Assembly (NCBI GenBank): GCA_017407305.1
Contig: JAFQWS010000106.1
Coordinates: 1 to 18,359 of the forward strand
DNA length: 18,359 nucleotides
Source: Clostridia bacterium
GTDB lineage: Bacteria; Bacillota; Clostridia; Christensenellales; CAG-314
Direction: 5' to 3'
Under the pieces are notes generated by a model that was not told the DNA's origin, ran no database searches, and saw only the letters and a list, made by a program, of their open reading frames with translations. Of the stretch, positions 1-6,460 are shown in pieces. Position 1 is the stretch's first letter. Each line of letters begins with the position of its first letter. Both the position numbers and the translations under genes were made by a program.

Positions 1-1485
1 AGTTTTGTCTCCTTTGAGTTTTTTATTTTGTTGGCAGTTGCCGTTGTTGGCTACTACCTTTTGCCCCACAAGTTTAGATGGGTTTTGCTTTTGGGTGTAA
101 GCTGGTTTTTCTATGCTTACCTCAATTTCCCCTTGCTTTTCTTGTTGTTGTTTACCACCGTTGTTTCTTACGCAAGTGGTGTCATCATTGAAAAAACGGA
201 AAAACCTTCCACCAAGAAAATTTGGCTTGTTATAACTTTGATTGTAAGCTTGGGAAGTTTGGCGTTTTTCAAGTATTTCAACTTCTTGGTGCAATCGGTG
301 GTGGGATTTGTCAATTTGTTTGGCGCAGAGTTGGGCAGTTTTGAACTTTATTTGATGTTGCCTTTGGGCATTTCCTTTTACACTTTCCAAACTTTGTCCT
401 ACGTAATTGACGTTTATCGTGGCAAGGTTGTTGCCGAAAAGCATTTTGGCTACTATGCCTTGTTCGTCACCTTTTTCCCGCAACTTGTTGCAGGCCCCAT
501 CGAAAGACCGGGCGACTTGCTCCCTCAGTTGAAAGCAGACAACAAGTTTGACAAGAATTTGTTTAGACAAGGTGTTGCAGTTTTTGTGCGTGGCTTTGTC
601 AAAAAGGTGGTTATTGCCGACTTCTTTGCAATTTTCGTAAACTCTGTTTACAATTCCAAAGATTTGGCATCATTGTCAGCTTTGGCAATTGTTGTGGCAA
701 CTGCAATGTTTGCAATACAAGTTTATTGTGACTTTTCTGGTTATTCGGACATTGCCTCCGGTTGTGCGTTGATGTTGGGAATCAAACTCACCAAAAACTT
801 CGACAGACCTTTTATGTCGGAAAGCATCACCGAGTTTTGGTCCAGATGGCACATTACGTTGTCCCGTTGGTTCAAAGACTATTTGTATGCTCCTCTCAGT
901 TTTAAAGCAGTCAAATCAAAACACGCAAAGTTTTGGACTTGTTTCTATTTGATTTTGACAATGTTTTTGTGTGGTTTGTGGCACGGAGCATCGTGGAACT
1001 ACGTCGTTTGGGGCACCTTGTTGGGCGTTTTCCGTGTGGCAGAAGGATTTATTATTCCTGCCATCAAAAAACGTGCCAAAGCAAAAGGCAAAAATTACAA
1101 CGCACTTTGGCGTAAAATTTTGCGTATGGTTGCAACTTTTACCTTGATTTGCATTTCATTGGTATTTTTCCGTGCCAACACAATGGGCGACGCTTTCGTC
1201 TTGTTTGGACGTTTGTTTGTCGGTTGGGGCAGTGGCTGGAAAACTTTCTTGTCACAAACAGGTCTTACAACAACCTTTATTGTCACGTCGGTTGTTTCCG
1301 TTTTGTTGTTTAACGCGCTTGACCATCCTTCGTTGCAAATTGACCACCATTTGGGCAAAAACAACCAAGGTGTATCAAAAGTTAACTCGCAAGGTGTGGT
1401 GCAACTTTTGTGGTTGATTGTCATTGCTTTCAGCCTGTTGTATGCAATGGGACAAACCAATCAATTTATTTATTTCCAATTTTAG
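1..1485 (+). CDS. MBOAT O-acyltransferase (AlgI/DltB type), copy 1; start codon just outside window
   Basis: Polytopic membrane enzyme predicted to take an acyl group from a cytoplasmic thioester carrier and pass it outward for esterification of an envelope polymer. Base 1 is codon 2: the frame opens SFVSFEFF and aligns without gaps to the second MBOAT (MSFNSLVFLI), so the ATG lies at -2 and full length is 495 aa. A TTG at 28 is not the start. Family marks (native numbering): FFPQLVAGPIERP near 159-171, YCDFSGYSDIA near 243-253, RWHITLS with His285, and GLWHGASW with His329, the usual catalytic His. The last six residues are FIYFQF, with Tyr492 in the FxYxxF shuttle position. The stop is followed directly by the next ATG with no gap, so translation is probably coupled to the SGNH partner. 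The family is secure; the acyl group and acceptor are unknown. Confidence 0.93.
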   Translation, partial: SFVSFEFFILLAVAVVGYYLLPHKFRWVLLLGVSWFFYAYLNFPLLFLLLFTTVVSYASGVIIEKTEKPSTKKIWLVITLIVSLGSLAFFKYFNFLVQSVVGFVNLFGAELGSFELYLMLPLGISFYTFQTLSYVIDVYRGKVVAEKHFGYYALFVTFFPQLVAGPIERPGDLLPQLKADNKFDKNLFRQGVAVFVRGFVKKVVIADFFAIFVNSVYNSKDLASLSALAIVVATAMFAIQVYCDFSGYSDIASGCALMLGIKLTKNFDRPFMSESITEFWSRWHITLSRWFKDYLYAPLSFKAVKSKHAKFWTCFYLILTMFLCGLWHGASWNYVVWGTLLGVFRVAEGFIIPAIKKRAKAKGKNYNALWRKILRMVATFTLICISLVFFRANTMGDAFVLFGRLFVGWGSGWKTFLSQTGLTTTFIVTSVVSVLLFNALDHPSLQIDHHLGKNNQGVSKVNSQGVVQLLWLIVIAFSLLYAMGQTNQFIYFQF

Positions 1486-3003
1486 ATGAAAAGAGCAGTT
1501 AAAATTACAGCACTTATATTGGCCTTCATTTTGCCTTTTGCGACGTTTTTTGTGATGGATGCAATGGGCAACGAAGTTTACGACCAAACTTATTACGTCG
1601 CGTTGCAAAAACAATACGACAGGCTTCGTGCTGTAAATGAGGAAAAAGTGGTGCTTGTCGGATGCAGTAACGTGGCATTTGGCATTGACAGTCAGTTGTT
1701 TGAGCAACATTTTGGCAAACCCTTGGTCAACGTGGGTTTGTATGGCGCATTTGGTTCAAAGGCAATGTTGGATTTGTCCAAAGCCAATCTCAATCGTGGC
1801 GACACCGTCGTCATTGCCCTTGAATACGAACCCATGGCATATTCTTTGTCCTATGGTGCAGAGTCAATGTGGAAGGCAGTGGACGGCAGATGGAATATGT
1901 TTTTTGACTTGGGCTTTGACAATGCCGAAAGTTTGGCAGGAACCTACTTTGATTACGTTGCAACAAAATTCCAATATGCAAAAGACGACTTTGTTTTTGA
2001 GGCAGAAGGAGTTTATTCCAACGATGCCGTCAATGAATACGGCGAAATTTATAACGACAGAAATTTACGTCCATACAACGTTATGGCGTTGGGATATCAA
2101 GCACAAGATTTGATATATCAATACGACCGAATTGGACAAAACTTCATTGATTATATCAACGATTACGTCAGTTATTGCGCAATGCGTGGTGTAACGGTAT
2201 ATTTTTCCTTTTCTCCTTTTAATCAAATGGCAATGGAAAAAGGTGGAATAGAAAGGGAAGACTTGTTGCAGTTTGCCAGTGATTTGGTTCAAAATCTTGA
2301 TTGTCAAGTAATTTCCAATCCTTTGGATTACGTGTACGATTATTTATATTTTTATGACACCAACTTCCACCTCAACGACGTGGGAGTGCAACTTAGAACA
2401 ATTCAGCTTGTACGCGATTTGCAACTTGCCCAAGGACAACTGCCCTCGGCATTTGTACCCGACGTACAAGCGCCCGAAAGACAACAATTGAGTTTGGACG
2501 ATTTGATTGCTCGTCACGAAATGGACGTCAATTTGGAAACCACTCCTTTGGATATGTTTGTTTTGGAACAAGACGAACTTACAGGTTTTTATTCCATTGT
2601 TGGCGTTACCGACCAAGCCAAACAATTGCAAGAAATTGTCGTACCTGTCATTGATTTGGAACAAGGCATTTATATAACAAAAATTGCCGAAAACGCATTT
2701 TGGGGTTGCAACAACTTGCAAGTGTTGACAATTCCTGCGGGTATCACGGAAATTCAAAGGGGCGCCTTCAATGGCTGTTCCAACTTGATTGCAATAAGAA
2801 TGTTGGAAAAGACGGGACGCTACAACATCCCTCAAGAAAGAGGAATTGGTTCCACACGCAACGATGAAGGTATGTTGTTGGGCAGTCACGTAGATTGCAA
2901 AATTTACTTGGTCAACGCAACGTGGGCAGATTACGTCTTGGATTCAATGTACGGTTGGCCCAGTTATGGCGACGACGTTGTCGAAGGTGACTATCAAAGA
3001 TGA
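1486..3003 (+). CDS. Membrane-anchored SGNH-like acyltransferase/esterase with BspA-type LRR tail, copy 1
   Basis: A 505-aa protein with a positively charged N terminus and one hydrophobic segment (about 6-24), so the body is probably outside the membrane. An SGNH-like domain spans about 52-315: a strand ending in GCSN with Ser61 as candidate nucleophile, a conserved Glu113 after the strand DTVVIALEY, and DTNFHLNDVG with Asp291 and His295 as the likely rest of the triad. Residues about 385-480 look like a short BspA/LRR_5 segment (AFWGCNNLQVLTIPAGI, AFNGCSNL, then a CKIYLVNATWADY strand). It starts at the base after the MBOAT stop without its own RBS, which suggests translational coupling. 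By analogy to DltD, AlgJ and AlgX it would be the extracytoplasmic transferase paired with MBOAT-1. An esterase role is the main alternative. It is paralogous to 6461-7981. Confidence 0.8.
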   Translation: MKRAVKITALILAFILPFATFFVMDAMGNEVYDQTYYVALQKQYDRLRAVNEEKVVLVGCSNVAFGIDSQLFEQHFGKPLVNVGLYGAFGSKAMLDLSKANLNRGDTVVIALEYEPMAYSLSYGAESMWKAVDGRWNMFFDLGFDNAESLAGTYFDYVATKFQYAKDDFVFEAEGVYSNDAVNEYGEIYNDRNLRPYNVMALGYQAQDLIYQYDRIGQNFIDYINDYVSYCAMRGVTVYFSFSPFNQMAMEKGGIEREDLLQFASDLVQNLDCQVISNPLDYVYDYLYFYDTNFHLNDVGVQLRTIQLVRDLQLAQGQLPSAFVPDVQAPERQQLSLDDLIARHEMDVNLETTPLDMFVLEQDELTGFYSIVGVTDQAKQLQEIVVPVIDLEQGIYITKIAENAFWGCNNLQVLTIPAGITEIQRGAFNGCSNLIAIRMLEKTGRYNIPQERGIGSTRNDEGMLLGSHVDCKIYLVNATWADYVLDSMYGWPSYGDDVVEGDYQR

Positions 3004-3006
3004 TTT

Positions 3007-3012
3007 AAGGAG
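3007..3012 (+). promoter_or_regulatory. RBS of the acyl-AMP ligase
   Basis: AAGGAG lies 5 nt before the ATG at 3018, in the 14-nt gap after the SGNH-1 stop. It fixes the ligase start. Confidence 0.8.
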
Positions 3013-3017
3013 TAATT

Positions 3018-4481
3018 ATGAAAGAGTTTTTTAGTTGGTTGGAATACTTCGAACAATACGTCGAACAAACGCCCAATGCTGATTGCGTTGTTTCTCAACA
3101 AAGTCGCATTACCTACAAAGAACTTTACAATCGTTCACGAGCCTTTGCAGGTCGTTTGGCAAACGGAGGTTTTGGCGGTGGCAAGATTTTGTTTTGTCGC
3201 ACCAGTCAAACAATTGAATTTGTTGCAACGTATATTGCAACTTTGATGTGTGGTGGTGTGTTCGTTCCCGTTGAAAAGGATTTTTCTTTGGAATCATTGA
3301 AAGATTTGCTTGAAGTTTTGGGAGGTTGTCATACCTTCGTTGGCAAGGAAGGAGATGAAAACGTTTGTTGTGAGCAATTCATCTATACCAAAGACGTTTT
3401 GACATTTGACGGACAGTTGGAAAAGGTTGCCCAAATGTCGGGCGATGACGTGGCGCAAATTTTGTTTACAACAGGCACAACGGGCCGATTTAAGGGGGTA
3501 CAACTTACTTCAACTCAGTTGTGTCAATGCCCCACGTTGCAACCTGTTTTTGGTTATCACCAAAACACAAAATTGTTGCTTATTGGACCGTTAAATCACT
3601 TTGGAGTACTTGCAACAGGTATCAACGCTTGGACGACGGGTGGTTGCGTGTATTTGTCACAAGGTTTGACTGACTTGTTAGGATTATTCAATGCTCTCAA
3701 TGACGGAGTTAACGCAATTTACGGCACACCATCTGCATTTAACATTTTGCTCACCTTGTGTGGTGAAGAAATAACTTCTTTTGACAAACAATTGGAGTTT
3801 ATCAAATTGGGTGGAGAGAAGTGCACGGAAAGTTGTCAAAAGACAATGCTTCAATCTTTCCCCACAACACGACTTTACATTGGTTACGGCTCAACGGAAA
3901 GTGGCTTGTTGACCGGTTATGAATATTCAAAATACGGATCATCTCCCGATTGTGTCGGAATTCCTTTTCCCAACGTGAAAATTTTCACTTTGGACGAAGA
4001 TGGCAAGGTGTTTGACGCAACTAAAGAAAACCCCGGTAGAATTGTGGCAATTACGCCTTATCACATGAAAGGTTACGCAAACGATCAAGAAAAGACCAAC
4101 GAAGTCCTAAAAGGCATTTATGCTTACACAGACGATTTGGGTTACATACAAGATGGTTTGGTGCATTTGACCGGCCGTGCAGGAAGCACAATCATTTCTG
4201 GTGGATTAAAAGTTTCACCCTACGAAATAGAAAACCTTGTGCAGTCTTTTGACGGCGTAAAAGAATGTGTTTGCGTTGGCAAAAAGGATGCGATGTTGGG
4301 ACAGGTGGTGGCAATATACGTTTCAGGACAATTTGAAGTTCAAGAATTGCAAGAATTTTTGTTGAATAGACTTGAAAGTTACAAAGTTCCCAAGTATATT
4401 TATAAGCAAGACGTTTTGAAGAAAAACGCCAACGCGAAAATTGATAGAAAGTATTATTCCATGGAGGTAAACAATGGATAG
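3018..4481 (+). CDS. Acyl-AMP ligase (ANL superfamily), carrier-protein loading
   Basis: A 487-aa adenylate-forming enzyme, predicted to activate a carboxylic acid with ATP and transfer it to the phosphopantetheine of the carrier encoded next. Visible core motifs: P-loop FTTGTTGRFKG (150-160), YGSTES (290-295), TDDLGY with Asp373 (ATP ribose region), LTGRAGSTI with Arg387, hinge GGLKVSPYEIE (395-405), and NANAKIDR with Lys474 as the catalytic C-domain lysine. It fills the role of DltA but is not typical of it: the segment NHFGVLATG (193-201) has Phe195 where D-alanine ligases and NRPS A-domains carry the Asp that binds the substrate amino group. A non-amino acyl substrate is therefore more likely than D-Ala (inference). 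Its end overlaps the carrier gene by 8 bp. ANL assignment is very sure; the substrate is not known. Confidence 0.9.
   Translation: MKEFFSWLEYFEQYVEQTPNADCVVSQQSRITYKELYNRSRAFAGRLANGGFGGGKILFCRTSQTIEFVATYIATLMCGGVFVPVEKDFSLESLKDLLEVLGGCHTFVGKEGDENVCCEQFIYTKDVLTFDGQLEKVAQMSGDDVAQILFTTGTTGRFKGVQLTSTQLCQCPTLQPVFGYHQNTKLLLIGPLNHFGVLATGINAWTTGGCVYLSQGLTDLLGLFNALNDGVNAIYGTPSAFNILLTLCGEEITSFDKQLEFIKLGGEKCTESCQKTMLQSFPTTRLYIGYGSTESGLLTGYEYSKYGSSPDCVGIPFPNVKIFTLDEDGKVFDATKENPGRIVAITPYHMKGYANDQEKTNEVLKGIYAYTDDLGYIQDGLVHLTGRAGSTIISGGLKVSPYEIENLVQSFDGVKECVCVGKKDAMLGQVVAIYVSGQFEVQELQEFLLNRLESYKVPKYIYKQDVLKKNANAKIDRKYYSMEVNNG
4463..4467 (+). promoter_or_regulatory. RBS of the acyl carrier protein
   Basis: GGAGG lies 6 nt before the ATG at 4474 and inside the 3' end of the ligase gene. 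This supports the overlapping start. Confidence 0.8.
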
Positions 4482-4719
4482 ACAAGAAATTTTCGAAAAA
4501 GTGAAGGAAGTTTTGGTTGCTCAATTTGGCGAACAAGCAAAAAGTGCAACGGAGAATACGGTAGCCCAAGATATTAGAGGTTGGGACAGTTTTGCCCACG
4601 TCGTCTTGTTGGGCACTGTCGAAAAGAAATTTGGCATGAAATTTGGTTTTAATGAAATTGTAAACTTCACTTCTGTCGGCGCAATCGTCGATACTTTGGA
4701 AAGGAAAATTAACAAATAA
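4474..4719 (+). CDS. Acyl carrier protein (DltC-like)
   Basis: An 81-aa acidic, helical protein with the carrier signature RGWDSFAHVVLLGTVEKKFG. Ser39 in GWDS is the predicted 4'-phosphopantetheine attachment site, and length and motif position are normal for an ACP/DltC-type protein. It overlaps the ligase by 8 bp, which makes it the obvious acceptor for the acyl adenylate and the donor to the two MBOATs. GWDSxxHV is closer to the dedicated carriers of O-acylation and capsule clusters than to the fatty-acid ACP DSLD motif. It is the only carrier in the window, so both MBOATs presumably share it. Confidence 0.92.
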   Translation: MDRQEIFEKVKEVLVAQFGEQAKSATENTVAQDIRGWDSFAHVVLLGTVEKKFGMKFGFNEIVNFTSVGAIVDTLERKINK

Positions 4720-4721
4720 CA

Positions 4722-4958
4722 ATGGGCTGGGAATATCTTTTAACATTTTGCGCTGTTAGTGTGGCTTTGCACTTTTTCTCTGGCTACACCAACAGAAATT
4801 TTGCACACGCAATTGACGTCATCGGACAACTTGTTTGTCTTGTGATGATGTTTGCTTTGCAAGCACAATTGGTACAACTGACGATATTCCTGTTTGTATG
4901 TGTACTGGCATATTTTGTTGTCAATTCGGTCATTTATGGCAAAAGGAGTAAAAAATGA
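4722..4958 (+). CDS. Small polytopic membrane protein, unknown function
   Basis: A 78-aa hydrophobic protein with about three membrane segments (roughly 4-20, 32-48, 51-71) and a basic tail GKRSKK that should be cytoplasmic. It begins 2 nt after the carrier stop and overlaps MBOAT-2 by 4 bp (ATGA), so it is embedded in the operon and probably translated by coupling; there is no clear RBS. Its place between carrier and MBOAT recalls DltX, the microprotein of Dlt operons. However, it has more than one membrane segment and lacks the C-terminal FxYxxF motif of DltX, so it is not a DltX equivalent. It could be a scaffold of the MBOAT complex (inference). I do not recognise a family. Confidence 0.75.
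   Translation: MGWEYLLTFCAVSVALHFFSGYTNRNFAHAIDVIGQLVCLVMMFALQAQLVQLTIFLFVCVLAYFVVNSVIYGKRSKK
4943..4948 (+). promoter_or_regulatory. RBS of MBOAT-2
   Basis: AAGGAG lies 6 nt before the ATG at 4955 and inside the coding region of the small membrane protein. It fixes the MBOAT-2 start. Confidence 0.8.
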
Positions 4959-6451
4959 GTTTTAATTCTCTCGTATTTTTAATCTATTTGCCCATCGTAC
5001 TTTTGTTGTACTATGGTTTGCCCCATAAATTCCGCTGGATAATGTTGCTTGTTGCCAGTTACTTTTTCTATGCCTACTTTGATTTCAAATTGGTGTTTTT
5101 GATCTTGTTGACGACAGGCGTTTCCTATTTGGGAGGTCTTTTGATTGAAAGAACCAACAATCAACTGCACAAAAAGTTATATTGCATTGTTGCAGTGGGC
5201 GTAAGTCTGGCTGTTTTGGCAATTTTCAAATATTTCAACTTTGCTTTGGACAGCATCGTGTCTTTGATCAACGCATTTGGTGGAAACGTTGAAGGCGTGT
5301 TTGTGAAACTTATTTTGCCGGTTGGCATTTCCTTTTATACTTTCCAAACGTTGTCTTACGTCATTGACGTTTATCGTGGAACGATAAAAGCAGAAAGGCA
5401 TTTTGGCTATTATGCTTTGTTCGTGTCATTCTTCCCTCAACTTGTTGCAGGCCCCATCGAAAGACCGGAAAATTTGTTGCCTCAATTAAAAGCAGAAAAC
5501 AAATTTGATATGGACAACATCAAGCAAGGTTTCACCCTTGCAGCGGTGGGCTTTGTTAAAAAAGTTGCAATTGCGGACACCATTGCAGTCTTTGTCAATT
5601 CCGTTTACAATTCAACCTCGCCCGAAAGCATTTCGGCACTTTCCGTCATTGTTGCAACCTTATTGTTCGTTGTGCAAGTTTATTGTGACTTTTCCGGTTA
5701 TTCCGACATTGCCACAGGTTGCGCAAAAATGATGGGCATTGATTTGATGGTCAACTTCAACAAGCCTTTCAAAGCACAAAGTGTTACCGAATTTTTCAAT
5801 CGTTGGCACATTTCTTTGTCAAGTTGGTTCAACGATTACGTTTACTTGCCTTTGGCATACAAATCCATTGGCAAGAAAAATATGCGACTTCGCCACTGCC
5901 TCAACATTATGTTGGTCTTTTTTCTCAGTGGTTTGTGGCATGGTGCTGCTTGGACGTACGTCATTTGGGGTTGCTTAAACGGTTTTTACCAAGTGGTGGA
6001 ATCGTTGTTGAGAAAACCCATTGACAATTGGTATTACAATCACAAAAACGTCAATCGCAACGCAACGTGGCGTGTGGCTTTACGTACGGTCACAACTTTT
6101 TTGGTAACAGCGTTCACTCTCATTTTCTTTAGAGCAAACAGCGTTGGCAATGCCTTTACCTTCATTGGCAATTTGTTTGCCAACTGGTCGTTGCATGAGG
6201 GATATTGGCAACAATTCTTGACGGAAACCACCTTGACTGCCGAATATGCAGTTGTTGTTGTTTTGGCAATTGCTTTGTTGTTCTTCATTGACAACATGGG
6301 AAGTTTTTCTCGTGGCAAAAACGTTTTGGGCGAAGGAACGAAAGTTTTGTGGAACACGTCCTTTATCTATATGGTTTGGCTCATTGTTGCAACTTGGGTG
6401 TTGCTCATTGCCAGTGGCCAATCAAGTGTGTTTATCTATTTCCAATTCTAA
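4955..6451 (+). CDS. MBOAT O-acyltransferase (AlgI/DltB type), copy 2
   Basis: A complete 498-aa polytopic enzyme, paralogous to the MBOAT at the left edge and collinear with it over at least the first 330 residues. Marks: FFPQLVAGPIERP (159-171), YCDFSGYSDIA (243-253), NRWHISLS with His285, GLWHGAAW with the catalytic-type His329, and the terminal hexapeptide FIYFQF with Tyr495. In the current model of MBOAT/SGNH acylation, the Tyr of such a C-terminal FxYxxF motif receives the acyl group and hands it to the Ser of the partner transferase. The next gene, 9 nt downstream, encodes that kind of partner, as for copy 1. The ATG has a good RBS and overlaps the upstream stop by 4 bp. Divergence is clearest in the loop before the last membrane segments (about 345-475). 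Confidence 0.95.
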   Translation: MSFNSLVFLIYLPIVLLLYYGLPHKFRWIMLLVASYFFYAYFDFKLVFLILLTTGVSYLGGLLIERTNNQLHKKLYCIVAVGVSLAVLAIFKYFNFALDSIVSLINAFGGNVEGVFVKLILPVGISFYTFQTLSYVIDVYRGTIKAERHFGYYALFVSFFPQLVAGPIERPENLLPQLKAENKFDMDNIKQGFTLAAVGFVKKVAIADTIAVFVNSVYNSTSPESISALSVIVATLLFVVQVYCDFSGYSDIATGCAKMMGIDLMVNFNKPFKAQSVTEFFNRWHISLSSWFNDYVYLPLAYKSIGKKNMRLRHCLNIMLVFFLSGLWHGAAWTYVIWGCLNGFYQVVESLLRKPIDNWYYNHKNVNRNATWRVALRTVTTFLVTAFTLIFFRANSVGNAFTFIGNLFANWSLHEGYWQQFLTETTLTAEYAVVVVLAIALLFFIDNMGSFSRGKNVLGEGTKVLWNTSFIYMVWLIVATWVLLIASGQSSVFIYFQF

Positions 6452-6460
6452 AAGGCAAGT

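Noticed and set aside
28..30. TTG as the start of MBOAT-1
   Set aside because: The frame is open to base 1, and SFVSFEFF aligns with residues 2-9 of MBOAT-2 after its Met, so the true ATG is just upstream of the window.
2344..2889. 181-codon minus-strand open frame over SGNH-1, and similar frames over the lipoprotein genes
   Set aside because: They have no RBS, low-complexity translations, and lie entirely inside genes with recognisable products.
3018..4719. Naming the ligase and carrier dltA and dltC
   Set aside because: The ligase lacks the amino-binding Asp, and the MBOATs have a fused shuttle motif, so a D-alanylation label is not supported.
4722..4958. Small membrane protein as DltX
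   Set aside because: It has about three membrane segments and ends GKRSKK, with no FxYxxF motif; both MBOATs already carry that motif.
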